Translations under genes and position numbers: made by a program
In this document: in pieces, positions 17,220 through 26,350 of the stretch
Layout: every line of letters begins with the position of its first letter
Numbering within the stretch: the first letter of the stretch is position 1
The notes under the pieces: generated by a model
What the model was told of the DNA's origin: nothing
Database searches by the model: none
Seen by the model: the letters and a program-made list of their open reading frames with translations, nothing else
DNA from: Halorubrum lipolyticum DSM 21995
Lineage (GTDB): Archaea > Halobacteriota > Halobacteria > Halobacteriales > Haloferacaceae
NCBI RefSeq assembly: GCF_000337375.1
Contig: NZ_AOJG01000034.1
Location: forward strand, 1 to 64,000
Direction of reading: 5' to 3'
Length of the DNA: 64,000 bases

Positions 17220-17792
17220 ATGGGATTTCACACGTTCGACGCCGAGAAGGCCGAGCAACTGGAGCGTCCCGGGGTCCGGTACCGCTGGGTGTCCGCCGAG
17301 GAGATCCTCGGCGCGCTGACGGCCGAGCGCGACGACCGCGCCGCGGCCGTCGTCGCCGACCTCGGGAGCGGCACCGGCTTCTACACCGACGACGTCGCCG
17401 CTCACGTCGAGCGCGTCCACGGCGTCGACGTGCAGGCCGAGATGCACGCGTTCTACCGCGAGAAGGGCGTCCCCGAGAACGTCGACCTCGTCGAGAGCGA
17501 CGTGGCGACGCTCCCCTTCGACGACGGCGAGCTCGACGCCGCGTTCTCGACCATGACGTACCACGAGTTCGCGAGCGACGACGCCGTCGCGGAGCTGGCT
17601 CGCGTGATCCGGTCCGGCGGTCGGCTCGCCGTCTTCGACTGGTCGGCCGCGGGCGACGGCGACCACGGGCCGCCGGCCGACGAGCGGTTCGCCGCGAGCG
17701 ACGCGGTCGAGGCGCTGGAGGCGGCGAGGTTCGAGGTGCTCTCCGCCTCCGAGCGCACCGAGACGTTCGCCGTCGTCGCTCGCGCGCCCTAG
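17220..17792 (+). CDS. Class I SAM-dependent methyltransferase
   Basis: A 190-residue UbiE/Methyltransf_11-type enzyme with motif I VVADLGSGTGFYTDDVA (residues about 42-58), the acidic end of strand 2 GVDVQAEM, and the post-I region VESDVATLPFDDGELDAAFSTM. The substrate is unknown. A TATA-like TTTAG about 27 bases before the start suggests its own leaderless promoter. Confidence 0.88.
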   Translation: MGFHTFDAEKAEQLERPGVRYRWVSAEEILGALTAERDDRAAAVVADLGSGTGFYTDDVAAHVERVHGVDVQAEMHAFYREKGVPENVDLVESDVATLPFDDGELDAAFSTMTYHEFASDDAVAELARVIRSGGRLAVFDWSAAGDGDHGPPADERFAASDAVEALEAARFEVLSASERTETFAVVARAP

Positions 17793-17838
17793 GGACGAAC
17801 GACGCTCGCTGGAGGAGACGGGGTGTCGTCGATTTTGT

Positions 17839-18768
17839 TTACGCGGCGTCCAGTTCGTCCCGCAGGTCGCCCATCGTGACCTCTCGCTCGGCGTGGGCGT
17901 TGTGCTGGTGGATCGACTCGTCGTTCGACTGCTTCATGTGGATCACGGCGTCGTCCGGGAGGTGGTCGAACTCCTCGATCGTGCCCTCGGCGAGCGCGCG
18001 GACGCAGTCCTCGACGAACTTCGCGTCGGCGTGGGCCTCGTAGGTCATGTGGTCCTCGTCCGGCCGCTTCGCCATGTTGTAGATCCGGGCGCTCATCGAG
18101 TCGCGGGCGACGTCGATCAGGTCGCGGAGGTCGATGTCGGGGTGGCCGTCGGTGGTGACGGTCAGGGTGGCGTGGCCGCGCTGGGAGTGGCCCGGCTGCG
18201 GGACGGCCTCTAAGAACGCCTCGGTCGTCTCCTCGTCGACGCCCAGGTCGACGAGCTTGTCGCGGGCGCGGGACTCGCTCATCCCCTGCGAGCAGGGACA
18301 GACGGTCATGCCCGTGACCTCGGCGCCGATCTCCTCGCGGGTGCCCTCCTCGGTCGCCGTGGCGCTGGCGACGATCGTCGCCGTGCTCTGCGTCTCGATC
18401 CCGGACGCGGGGGTGTCCTCGCGGGTGACCAGCTCCGCCGACATCGACACCTCGGCGGTGGTGGTGTAGTCGTGCTTCTCCAAGAGCCGCTCCGCGGCGT
18501 CTCCGCAGACGTCTTCGACGCGGTACGCCTCCTCGCGGGTGATGTCCTCGAGGATCTCGTCGACCGTCGCGAGGTTCCGCGACATGTCGATCCCCTTGCG
18601 ACCGCTCGGGAGGTCGACGAACACCTCGAACTCCGCCATGAGGACGATGGGTCGCTTGTCGCCCCGCGCGAGCTTGACGAGCTTCTCGACGCCGGTGACG
18701 CCGACCTGCGAGAGCCCGACAGAGACGTCGGGCGCCGACGCCTGGACGTCCGGCAGCTGGTGACTCAT
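17839..18768 (-). CDS. mptA: GTP cyclohydrolase MptA (type IB family)
   Basis: The 309-residue Fe(II)-dependent enzyme converts GTP to 7,8-dihydroneopterin 2',3'-cyclic phosphate, the first step of archaeal pterin (methanopterin/tetrahydrofolate-type) synthesis. FolE2/MptA features are [29 protein letters not shown] with the catalytic cysteine, [33 protein letters not shown] and the C-terminal Glu/His loop [14 protein letters not shown]. Length is right for the family. It is divergent from rpl21e. Confidence 0.93.
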   Translation of the reverse strand: MSHQLPDVQASAPDVSVGLSQVGVTGVEKLVKLARGDKRPIVLMAEFEVFVDLPSGRKGIDMSRNLATVDEILEDITREEAYRVEDVCGDAAERLLEKHDYTTTAEVSMSAELVTREDTPASGIETQSTATIVASATATEEGTREEIGAEVTGMTVCPCSQGMSESRARDKLVDLGVDEETTEAFLEAVPQPGHSQRGHATLTVTTDGHPDIDLRDLIDVARDSMSARIYNMAKRPDEDHMTYEAHADAKFVEDCVRALAEGTIEEFDHLPDDAVIHMKQSNDESIHQHNAHAEREVTMGDLRDELDAA

Positions 18769-18903
18769 TACGAGTACGCTAGGGAGTCACGGGATTAGCA
18801 CTTTCGAAAGGGGGAGTCGCGTGGGGTTGTTTGCGGGTCCCGTGCGGAGGCGGGGCCGGCGTCGGTGTGGTACCGGCTCTCGGTCGAAGGCCGTAACGCA
18901 CCA

Positions 18904-18909
18904 TTTATA
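18904..18909 (+). promoter_or_regulatory. TATA box for rpl21e-rpoF
   Basis: TTTATA, 32 bases before the L21e ATG, in the divergent gap with mptA. Confidence 0.65.
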
Positions 18910-18938
18910 ACCGCGGCAGCGGAAGGACGCCCAAGACC

Positions 18939-19232
18939 ATGCCGAGTTCCAATGGGCCCCAGAAGGCGACCCGCGACAAGCTCTCGAACAAACCTCGCGA
19001 CCGCGGCACGTCGCCGCCGCAGCGAGCGATCCAGGAGTTCGACGAGGGGTCGCAGGTCCACCTCAAGATCGACCCGAGCGTCCAGAAGGGCCGCTTCCAC
19101 CCGCGGTTCGACGGCCGAACCGGCACGGTGGTCGGCAAGCAGGGCGCCGCGTTCAAAGTCGAGATCCCGGACGGCGGCAAGACGAAGACGCTCATCGTCA
19201 CCGCCGCCCACATGAGCGCACAGCACAACTGA
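18939..19232 (+). CDS. rpl21e: 50S ribosomal protein L21e
   Basis: The 97-residue archaeal/eukaryotic L21e protein of the large subunit. Family signs are the basic N-terminus ([20 protein letters not shown]), [31 protein letters not shown] and the SH3-like strand pair [11 protein letters not shown]. It is six bases upstream of rpoF in one operon, a conserved archaeal pairing. Confidence 0.95.
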   Translation: MPSSNGPQKATRDKLSNKPRDRGTSPPQRAIQEFDEGSQVHLKIDPSVQKGRFHPRFDGRTGTVVGKQGAAFKVEIPDGGKTKTLIVTAAHMSAQHN

Positions 19233-19238
19233 ACCGAG

Positions 19239-19595
19239 ATGACGATATTTAAAGAGAAGATCGACGAGGAGTACGTCACCACCTCCGAAGCGAAGGAGAT
19301 CCTCGTGGACATCGAAGCGGAGCGCGCGGACGACGAGGACCGCGACCTCCGCTACGAACTCGCCCGCGCGATCGAGCACGTCAACCGCTTCGCCCACCTC
19401 GACGCCGAGGAGTCCCGCGAGCTGGTCGAGGAGCTGACCGAGCTCGACCAGATCGACGTGCCGACCGCGGTGAAGATCGCGGACCTCCTGCCCGAGGACC
19501 GCACCGAACTGCGCTCGGTGTTCGCACAGGAGCGCTACTCCCTCGACGGCGACGAGCTCGACGACGTGCTCAACGTCGTCGCGAAGTACGCCTGA
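19239..19595 (+). CDS. rpoF: DNA-directed RNA polymerase subunit F (Rpb4-like)
   Basis: This 118-residue Rpb4 homologue forms the RNA polymerase stalk with subunit E'. The pattern is typical: YVTTSEAKEIL, a helical tract RYELARAIEHVNRFAHLDAEESRELVEEL, and the HRDC-like C-terminus VKIADLLPEDRTELRSVFAQERYSL. In many archaea a DUF655 gene and the 16S rRNA dimethyltransferase gene follow; here the next gene is galactonate dehydratase on the other strand. Confidence 0.93.
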   Translation: MTIFKEKIDEEYVTTSEAKEILVDIEAERADDEDRDLRYELARAIEHVNRFAHLDAEESRELVEELTELDQIDVPTAVKIADLLPEDRTELRSVFAQERYSLDGDELDDVLNVVAKYA

Positions 19596-19624
19596 GACGG
19601 GTTACGGTTTCGGCGCACCGGTTC

Positions 19625-19664
19625 GGTTCTCCCGCTGTCTCACTGGTTCTCTCGCTGTGTCACT
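19625..19664 (+). repeat. Two tandem 20-bp repeats in the rpoF-dgoD gap
   Basis: Bases 19625-19644 and 19645-19664 match at 18 of 20 positions (GGTTCTCYCGCTGTNTCACT), with a partial third unit after them. The gap (19596-19786) holds no gene I can see. Confidence 0.6.
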
Positions 19665-19786
19665 GATTCTCCGACAGTCACCGGTTCCGATAGCGTCGCT
19701 CACGGATCCACACGGGTGAGACCGCGGTTTCAATCGCGACTCGTCCGGTTCGGCGGAGTCGAAACCGCGCCGTCAGTCGTCCGCCG

Positions 19787-20941
19787 TCACCACTCCGTCA
19801 CGCTCCCGTCGTCGTTCCGCCAGACGGGGTTGTGCCAGTCGACCGACTCTTCGGCCTGCCGTTTCACGTGCGCCTCGTCGACCTCGATCCCGAGTCCGGG
19901 TCCGGTCGGCAGGTCGACGTAGCCGTCGTCGTACTCGAACACCGTCGGGTCGGCGAGGTAGTCGAGCACGTCGCTCGTCTCGTTGTAGTGGATGTCCAGC
20001 GACTGCTCCTGGATGAGCGCGTTCGGCGAGACGGCGTCGACCTGCACGCACGCGGCGAGCGCGATCGGGCCGAGCGGGCAGTGGGGCGCCAGCGCCACGT
20101 CGTACGACTCCGCCATCGCGGCGATCTTCGTCACCTCGGTGATCCCGCCCGCGTGCGAGAGGTCCGGCTGGATCACGTCGACCGAGCCGTCCTCGAAGAT
20201 CTCCTTGAAGTCCCACCGCGAGTACATCCGTTCGCCCGTCGCGATGGGGATGCTCGTCCGCCGGGCGATGTCTCCAAGTTCGTCGTTGTGTTCCGGCAGG
20301 ACGGGCTCTTCGATGAACATCGGCTCGTACGGCTCCAGCGCGGTCGCCAGCCGCTTCGCCATCGGCTTCGAGACGCGGCCGTGGAAGTCGACGCCGATGT
20401 CGACCTCGTCGCCGACGCTGTCGCGGACCGCCGCGAGCCTGTCTTTCGCGGCCTGAACGGCCGCCGGATTATCGACGCGGCGGAGCTCCGACGTGGCGTT
20501 CATCTTCAGCGCCGTGAACCCGCGGTCCACCATCTCGGCCGCGGCGTCGCCGACGTCGGTCGGCCGGTCGCCGCCGATCCACTGGTACACGCGGATCCGG
20601 TCGCGGCAGCGCCCGCCCAGCAGTTCGTACACGGGCGCGCCGAGCTGTTTCCCCTTGATGTCCCACAGCGCTTGATCGACGCCGGCGATCGCGGACATCA
20701 GGACCGGGCCGCCCCGGTAGAACCCGCCCCGGTACATCGTCTGCCAGTGGTCCTCGATCCGGCTCGGGTCCTCGCCCAGCAGGTAGGTGTCCAGCAGCTC
20801 CTCGACGGCGCTTCGGACCGTCTTGGCGCGTCCCTCGACGACCGGCTCACCCCACCCGACGGTCCCGTCGCTCGTTTCGATGCGCAGGAACAGCCACCGC
20901 GGCGGAACCTCGTACAGATCGTAATCGACGATTTCGGTCAT
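19787..20941 (-). CDS. dgoD: D-galactonate dehydratase-type enolase-superfamily enzyme
   Basis: The 384-residue mandelate-racemase/enolase-superfamily member removes water from a sugar acid. DgoD-like features are WGEPVVEGRA, the metal ligands in IGVDFHGRV, FIEEPV and PIATGERMYSRWDF, and the catalytic His in APHCPLGPIALAA. Next to a 2-keto-3-deoxy-phospho-sugar aldolase, the likely reaction is D-galactonate to 2-keto-3-deoxygalactonate. Gluconate or another acid remains possible. No KDG(al) kinase is adjacent. A TATA-like TTTTAT near 21029-21036 could drive it with a leader of some 65 bases. Confidence 0.85.
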   Translation of the reverse strand: MTEIVDYDLYEVPPRWLFLRIETSDGTVGWGEPVVEGRAKTVRSAVEELLDTYLLGEDPSRIEDHWQTMYRGGFYRGGPVLMSAIAGVDQALWDIKGKQLGAPVYELLGGRCRDRIRVYQWIGGDRPTDVGDAAAEMVDRGFTALKMNATSELRRVDNPAAVQAAKDRLAAVRDSVGDEVDIGVDFHGRVSKPMAKRLATALEPYEPMFIEEPVLPEHNDELGDIARRTSIPIATGERMYSRWDFKEIFEDGSVDVIQPDLSHAGGITEVTKIAAMAESYDVALAPHCPLGPIALAACVQVDAVSPNALIQEQSLDIHYNETSDVLDYLADPTVFEYDDGYVDLPTGPGLGIEVDEAHVKRQAEESVDWHNPVWRNDDGSVTEW

Positions 20942-21073
20942 GGTAACTCAGTCGTGCCGCGCAGTCGACCGCCGGAGTGTGCACCCGGCGGAGACACGGA
21001 TCACGTGGGTGATTCTCCCAGACACCACCTGATAAAATCACCGTCATCCCGGGTCTGCGTCCGGGTCACCGGC

Positions 21074-21712
21074 TCACCGGCGGTCGGCGATTCGGCGGAA
21101 CGCCTCGGCGTTCTCGGTCAGTCGCTCGAAGTCGCCGTCGGCGACGGCCTCCGCGTCCACGAGCGAACTCCCGACCCCGAGCGCCGTCGCGCCGGCGTCG
21201 AAGTACGCCTCGGCGTTGTCCAGGGAGACGCCGCCCGTCGGCACGAGCGGGACGTGACCGAGCGGTCCGCTGACGGCTCGGAGGTGGTCGACGCCGCCGG
21301 TGGACGCGGGAAAGAGCTTCACGGCGTCGGCCCCGGCCTCGTACGCGCGGACCACCTCGGTCGGCGTGTACGCGCCGGGGAACGAGGGGGCGCCGTAGCG
21401 GTTCGCCAGCTCGATGACGTCGGGGTTCACCGTCGGCGTGACGACGAACTCCGCCCCGTTCGACAGGACCGCCTGCGCCGTCTCCGGGTCCAGTACGGTC
21501 CCCGCGCCGAGCAGCACCTCGTCGCCGAACGAGTCGCTCACGTCCCTGAGCAGTCGGGTGACTCCGTCGGTGTCGGCCGTGATCTCGACGACGTCGACCC
21601 CGCCGCGCACGAGCGCGTCGACGGTCTCGACGATCGCGTCGGCCGAGGAGCCGCGGACGATGCCGACGATTCCGCGATCGGCGATACGGGCCGCCAGGTC
21701 AGTGGATGCCAT
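21074..21712 (-). CDS. KDPG/KDPGal aldolase (class I)
   Basis: The 212-residue enzyme splits 2-keto-3-deoxy-6-phospho-gluconate or -galactonate to pyruvate and glyceraldehyde-3-phosphate. KDPG aldolase signs are Glu43 in VVEITADTDG, LGAGTVLDPE, FVVTPTVNPDVI and the Schiff-base Lys132 in DAVKLFPAS, then VPTGGVSLDNA. It lies upstream of dgoD on the same strand, 132 bases apart, which favours the galactonate version (DgoA). The TATA-like element at 21737-21743 is 28 bases from its start. Confidence 0.88.
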   Translation of the reverse strand: MASTDLAARIADRGIVGIVRGSSADAIVETVDALVRGGVDVVEITADTDGVTRLLRDVSDSFGDEVLLGAGTVLDPETAQAVLSNGAEFVVTPTVNPDVIELANRYGAPSFPGAYTPTEVVRAYEAGADAVKLFPASTGGVDHLRAVSGPLGHVPLVPTGGVSLDNAEAYFDAGATALGVGSSLVDAEAVADGDFERLTENAEAFRRIADRR

Positions 21713-21736
21713 GATACACCCCTCGACCACCGCGTT

Positions 21737-21743
21737 GTTAATA
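21737..21743 (-). promoter_or_regulatory. TATA-like element for the KDPGal aldolase gene
   Basis: TATTAAC on the minus strand, about 28 bases before the start at 21712; leaderless. Confidence 0.5.
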
Positions 21744-21803
21744 CCGCACCATCGTCGACCGATCCCCGGAACCCCTTTGAATTGGGGCGACGACTCTTCG
21801 GGT

Positions 21804-22646
21804 ATGATCGACGAGACGGTCGCCGAGATCCGGGCGATGCGGACCCACAGCACGTCGGCGGTGGCCGTGAAGGCGACGCGGTCGCTCGCGGAGCTGCTCG
21901 ACCGCGAGTACAGGACGGTCGACGAGTTCGAGCGCGACCTCGAACACAACGCGGGGGTGTTGCGGCGGTCGAACCCCTCTCACGCCGCGCTCCACAACGC
22001 GATGCGCGACGTGGAACGCTCCATCGTCGGCGAGGCGACCGGCGTCGAGGACGGCAAACAGCTGCTCGAAGAGACCATCGACCGCGTCGTCGACGACATC
22101 GAGACGGCGAAGGGAGAGGCCGCCGCTAACGCGGCCGAACACATCGAGGACGGCGACACCCTGCTGGTCCACGACTACTCGACGACGGTGCTGGAGTCGA
22201 TCGAGAACGCGGCCCGCGGCGGCGCTCACCTGACGGTGTACGTCACGGAGGCGCGCCCGCGCACTCTCGGCCGGAAGACGGCCCGCGTCCTCGCCGGCAT
22301 GGCGCGGGTCGACACCCGGATGGTGGTCGACAGCGCGATGGGGTACGCGCTCCGCGACTGCGACCGCGTCCTCCTCGGGATCACGTGTATGACCGGCGGA
22401 ACGTACTACAACCGCGTCGGGACGTTTCCGGTGGTCGTCACCGCCCGCGAGCTCGGCGTGCCGGTGACCGCGGTCGGGTCGGGCGCGAAGCAGATCGAGG
22501 AGTTCCGGTTCGAAAACGAGTTCCGCGACGCCGTCGAGGTGATGCGCGAGCCCGTCGAAGACGTGACGATCGAGAACCCGAGCTACGACGCGACCCCGAT
22601 CGGCATGATCGACACCGTGATCACCGACGACGGCGTCGTCGAGTAG
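21804..22646 (+). CDS. eIF-2B alpha/beta/delta-like protein, no visible R15P-isomerase active site
   Basis: The 280-residue protein has the eIF2B/ribose-1,5-bisphosphate-isomerase fold: an N-terminal helical bundle (residues about 1-105), then a Rossmann-like half with LLVHDYSTTVLESIENAARGG, VTEARPRTLGRKTARVLAG and VDSAMGYALRDCDRVLLG. Compared with the true isomerase gene at 59.2-60.2 kb, the catalytic Cys is replaced by Tyr125 (HDYS against HCHS) and the GADSI Asp motif by GITCMTGGTYYNRVGTF. It is therefore probably not an isomerase; a role as an initiation-factor-related protein or sugar-phosphate sensor is open. It is divergent from the KDPGal aldolase. Confidence 0.75.
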   Translation: MIDETVAEIRAMRTHSTSAVAVKATRSLAELLDREYRTVDEFERDLEHNAGVLRRSNPSHAALHNAMRDVERSIVGEATGVEDGKQLLEETIDRVVDDIETAKGEAAANAAEHIEDGDTLLVHDYSTTVLESIENAARGGAHLTVYVTEARPRTLGRKTARVLAGMARVDTRMVVDSAMGYALRDCDRVLLGITCMTGGTYYNRVGTFPVVVTARELGVPVTAVGSGAKQIEEFRFENEFRDAVEVMREPVEDVTIENPSYDATPIGMIDTVITDDGVVE

Positions 22647-22778
22647 CCGATCCCCGGGCCGGGAGACCGCGTCTCGGACCGCGCCGAACCGCCGCGATCG
22701 CCCGATCTCGGAAACCGTCGTATCAGGGACCGAGATCCGCCACAAGCGCTTTGTACGTGTGCCGTGTTAGCGCATACA

Positions 22779-23753
22779 ATGAGCGCGAGACAGGGGGCAG
22801 GAATCTTCCGGATCCAGAGCGCGGAGCCGGCGGCGACGGAGTGTACTACCCTCTCCTGTGATCTCGCCGCTATCGCGAGCGAACCCGGCGCCGTCACCGC
22901 GGTCGTCCTCGCCGGGGTCGTCGCGTTCGTCGCGCTGGCGTACGTCCGGGACGCCAAGGCCGACTGTCGCGGCGAGCGGCGGCGGGTCCTCGACGAGCGC
23001 GACGCCTTCGAGGAGTTCGCGGACCGCGTCTCCGGGCTCGACCCCGCGCCCGCCTCGTCGACCGCGTCGTCGCTCGACGGGCCGGCGACCGCGGTTCGCA
23101 CGGCCTCCGTCGTCAACGGCGGGAACGGGGCCGACGACGTCCGTCTCCGGCGCGTCCTCGTGGCGTACCGAGACACGGTGATGGCGCTGCCCCACTACAG
23201 GGAGGAGTACGACGAGACGGTCCCCGAGAGCCTCGCCGCCGAGCTCGGCCCCGACACGACCGCCGCGCTGGCCTCGAACGGGACCCTCTCGACCGGAGCC
23301 AAGTCGGCGCTGGTGCGGCGAAGCCGGCGAGCGGTCGACGCCCGCGAGTCGCTGGCGGACGCGATCGACGCGGAGATCGACGCGCTGTCCCGGTACGAGA
23401 CCGATCTGAGCCGCATCGACCGTCGCCGCCGACGACTCCTCGAACACCTCGACGGTGTGAGGGGAGCCGGAACGGACGCCGCGATCGACGTCTGGGGGCG
23501 CCTCGACGAGCTCGAGTCCGAGTGCGACGAGGTCGCCGGCGAGCGCCAGCGCGCGCTCGACGACCCGCCGATGACGGTCGAGGCCCCCGCCGAGGCTCCC
23601 GGCGACGGGGAAGATCGTCGTCCGTTCCACGGGTACCTGTACGGGGCGACCGACGGGCCCCGCTACCCCGTGCTGGCCCAGGTCGCGGAGATCGCCGGGC
23701 GGATCCGGGCCGACCGCGACCGCGTCGCGAGCCGGGTCGCCGGTGGGGAGTGA
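22779..23753 (+). CDS. Coiled-coil membrane protein (DUF7260-like)
   Basis: A 324-residue protein with one membrane helix (about residues 35-55, AVTAVVLAGVVAFVALAYV) followed by long charged helices (RRRVLDERDAFEEFADRV, LVRRSRRAVDARESLADAIDAEIDALSRYETDLSRIDRRRRRLLEHL), likely a coiled coil in the cytoplasm. The helix RRRVLDERDAFEEFADRV is what I associate with haloarchaeal DUF7260. Function unknown. ATG 22779 is chosen; a GTG five codons earlier is also in frame. Confidence 0.65.
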   Translation: MSARQGAGIFRIQSAEPAATECTTLSCDLAAIASEPGAVTAVVLAGVVAFVALAYVRDAKADCRGERRRVLDERDAFEEFADRVSGLDPAPASSTASSLDGPATAVRTASVVNGGNGADDVRLRRVLVAYRDTVMALPHYREEYDETVPESLAAELGPDTTAALASNGTLSTGAKSALVRRSRRAVDARESLADAIDAEIDALSRYETDLSRIDRRRRRLLEHLDGVRGAGTDAAIDVWGRLDELESECDEVAGERQRALDDPPMTVEAPAEAPGDGEDRRPFHGYLYGATDGPRYPVLAQVAEIAGRIRADRDRVASRVAGGE

Positions 23754-23792
23754 GCCCCGCGCTTTCATCCGTCTCCGCCGCGTGACCACGCC

Positions 23793-25127
23793 ATGGGCAG
23801 AAGCTGGCTGTTCGCGTGGGGTCTCGCGGCCGTGGCGTTCGGCGGCGCATCGCTCGTCGTTCCCCTGTACGTCGTCGAACTGGGCGGCGGCGCGGCCGTC
23901 CTCGGCGCGCTCTTCGCGACGGCGTCGTTCGTCGGCGTTCCGGGCGCCCTCGTCTTCGGCAACCTGGCGGACAGGACCGGGAAGCGCCGGCCGTTCGTCC
24001 TCGGGGCGCTCGCGGTCGCGACCGTCACGACGGCCGTCATTCCGACCCTCGAGAGCGTTCCCCTCGTCATCGCCGCCAACGCGGCGCTGTGGCTCGGGTT
24101 CGCGGCCGCGGGGCCGGTGCTCACGCTGCTCGCGGTCACCGGCGAGCCCGAGGACCGGTGGACGGCGGTCATCGCTCGACTGAACGAGTACCAGGGAATC
24201 GGCTGGGCGGCCGGCCTCGGACTCGGGTTCCTCGTCACCGCCGCCGTGTCGCTGCGGTACGACGCGATCACCGCTCAGCGCGCGTTCCTGTTCGTGTGCG
24301 CCGCGAGCGCCGCCGCCGGCCTCGCGCTGGCCGCGCGGTCTCTCCCGCCGGACTCCGGGTCGGCCTCGGAGCCGAGTCCCGCTCGGCTCCGCCGTCGAGT
24401 CCGGGAGGCGGCGCGGTTCAACGTCCGCGGCGCCGCCTTCCCGTTCACCCTCGCCCGGTTCGACCCGCGGGGGCTCCACCCCCGGGCGCTCGTCGACCGC
24501 TTCTCGCCGGCGCTGGCGACCTACTTCGCGGCCGTCCTCGTCGTCTTCACCGGTTTCGGCGTCTTCTTCGCGCCGCTTCCCGCGTACCTCGCCGGCGTCG
24601 GCTACGGGTCGAGCGAGACCTTCGCGCTGTACTTCGCGCTGAACGCCGCGGCCGCCGTCTCCTACGGTCGCGCCGGTCGCCTCGCCGAGGCGTACGGCGT
24701 GTACGAGGTCCACGCCGGCGCGCTGCTCGGGCGAGGTGTCGCGCTGCCGACGGTCGCGGTCGTCGGCGTCGCAGGCGGTGGGACCCTCCTGGCGCTCGGC
24801 GCGACCGGCGCCGTCTTCGCGGTGATCGGCCTGACGTGGGCCGCCATCGCGGTGACGGCGGCGGCGCTCGTCACGCGGCTCGCGCCGCCCGCGATACGGG
24901 GCGAGGCGCTCGGCGCGTACGGCGCCCTCGTGGCTGTCGGCGGCGGACTCGGCGGGATCGTCGGCGGGTGGCTCGCGTCGTCGGGGTACCCGGTCACGTT
25001 CGCCGCGGCCGGGGGGACCGTCGTCGTCGGAGCGGGGATCGTCGCCGCGCTCGCGCGACGGACGGAGCCCCGATCGGAGCGGCAGTCGGATCAGCGGCAC
25101 GGGACCGGCGAGGGGACGGGGCAATGA
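23793..25127 (+). CDS. MFS transporter
   Basis: The 444-residue protein has about twelve hydrophobic segments and the MFS loop 2-3 signature FGNLADRTGKRRPFVLG, with a weaker repeat (YGRAGRLAEAYG) in the second half. A roughly 60-residue charged central loop around residues 185-230 divides the halves. Substrate unknown; drug or metabolite export is the usual guess. Its last four bases overlap the ATG of the flavin oxidoreductase gene, so the two are coupled. Confidence 0.88.
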   Translation: MGRSWLFAWGLAAVAFGGASLVVPLYVVELGGGAAVLGALFATASFVGVPGALVFGNLADRTGKRRPFVLGALAVATVTTAVIPTLESVPLVIAANAALWLGFAAAGPVLTLLAVTGEPEDRWTAVIARLNEYQGIGWAAGLGLGFLVTAAVSLRYDAITAQRAFLFVCAASAAAGLALAARSLPPDSGSASEPSPARLRRRVREAARFNVRGAAFPFTLARFDPRGLHPRALVDRFSPALATYFAAVLVVFTGFGVFFAPLPAYLAGVGYGSSETFALYFALNAAAAVSYGRAGRLAEAYGVYEVHAGALLGRGVALPTVAVVGVAGGGTLLALGATGAVFAVIGLTWAAIAVTAAALVTRLAPPAIRGEALGAYGALVAVGGGLGGIVGGWLASSGYPVTFAAAGGTVVVGAGIVAALARRTEPRSERQSDQRHGTGEGTGQ

Positions 25128-26065
25128 CCGATCCCGACGCGGGAGAGCACGAGGGCCACGCCAACGCCGGCTTCCGGCGCCTGTTCGGCGACGACGGGCT
25201 CACGCTCGGGCTCGGATTCCCGCTGACCGGCGAGCGGCGCGGCACGCCGGACCCGGCCGAGGAGGTCCGGCTCGCGGAGCGCGCCGAGACCCTCGGCTTC
25301 GACGGGCTCTGGGCGCGGGACGTGCCGACCTACTGGCCCGCGTTCGGCGACGCCGGCGGCGCGTTCGACCCGTGGGCGCTGCTCTCGCACGTCGCCGCAC
25401 ACACCGACGAGGTCGCGCTCGGCACGGCGAGCGTCGTCCTCCCCCTCCGACACCCGATCCACCTCGCGAAGTCCGCCGCGACTCTCGACCGCCTCTCCGA
25501 CGGGCGAGCCGTCCTCGGCGTCGCCTCCGGCGACCGCGACCCCGAGTACCCGGCGTTCGGCGTCGATCCCGACCGCCGTGGCGAGATGGTCCGCGACCGG
25601 ATCGCGGCGATGCGCGCGTGCTGGCGCGAGGAGTTCCCGGAGATCGACGGCGAGTGGGGAGAGCTCGCCGGCGACCTCGACGTGCTCCCGAAGCCGACGA
25701 CCGAGACGCTCCCGGTGCTGCCGACGGGCAACGCGCGGCAGTCGACCGAGTGGATCGCCGAGCGCGGGGACGGCTGGCTGTTCTACCACCTCCCGGACGA
25801 GACGCTCCGGAGCTACGTCTCGGAGTGGCGCGAGCTGGCGGGCGGGAAGCCGTTCGCCATCGCCGTCGGCGTCGAGTTCGCCGACGACCCGACCGCGGAA
25901 CCCGAGCACCGCCACCTCGGCTACCGCGCCGGAGCCGAGTGGTTCCGCGACTACTTCCGGCGGCTCGACGAGTTCGGCGTCGACCACGTCGTCGTCGGAC
26001 TGCGCGATGACGACCCCGAGGCGGCGATGGAGACGTTCGCGGAGGAGGTGAGCGGGGAGTTTTGA
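25124..26065 (+). CDS. LLM-class (F420/flavin-dependent) oxidoreductase
   Basis: The 313-residue luciferase-like monooxygenase-fold enzyme shows RLAERAETLGFDGLWARDVPTYW, EVALGTASVVLPLRHPIHLAKSAATLDRLSDGRAVLGVASGD and the C-terminal VDHVVVGLRDDDPEAAMETF. It probably uses F420 or FMN; the sequence does not decide which. The ATGA overlap with the MFS gene suggests coupled expression, for example oxidation and export of the same compound (inference). Confidence 0.85.
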   Translation: MTDPDAGEHEGHANAGFRRLFGDDGLTLGLGFPLTGERRGTPDPAEEVRLAERAETLGFDGLWARDVPTYWPAFGDAGGAFDPWALLSHVAAHTDEVALGTASVVLPLRHPIHLAKSAATLDRLSDGRAVLGVASGDRDPEYPAFGVDPDRRGEMVRDRIAAMRACWREEFPEIDGEWGELAGDLDVLPKPTTETLPVLPTGNARQSTEWIAERGDGWLFYHLPDETLRSYVSEWRELAGGKPFAIAVGVEFADDPTAEPEHRHLGYRAGAEWFRDYFRRLDEFGVDHVVVGLRDDDPEAAMETFAEEVSGEF

Positions 26066-26101
26066 GTCCGGAGTCGGACGCCGTCCGCTCCATCGCGGGA
26101 G

Positions 26102-26163
26102 GTTTATACCCGACGACGGCCACGCTGCAGACGGTGGCCATGACGACGTGTTACCCCCACTGA
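26102..26163 (+). promoter_or_regulatory. Orphan promoter with an 8-codon micro-ORF in a convergent gap
   Basis: TTTATA at 26102-26107 is followed 35 bases later by an ATG opening a seven-residue ORF (MTTCYPH, 26140-26163). The flanking genes converge here, so this promoter-like element has no conventional gene to serve. The rest of the gap (26164-26350) holds only a weak 36-codon GTG frame. A small RNA or leader peptide is possible. Confidence 0.35.
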
Positions 26164-26350
26164 GCCCCTTGTGACGAGGGTTTTCCACCGAGCCACCACT
26201 TCCGAAATCCCGAGCGACGGCGCTCTCGCTTCCCCCGGACCCGGCTGCGGACGGAGAGCGCCGTGTGTCGGGTCGCGGTGAAAGTGTATCCGAGTCTCGA
26301 GAAGTCTCCGCAGTCCGGCGGTCTCGACGAGAAACGGGCGGGTCGACCCG

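Noticed and set aside
15699-17666. Very long minus-strand frame opposite trxA and the aminotransferase
   Set aside because: Antisense shadow across three well-supported genes; repetitive Arg/Val/Asp composition.
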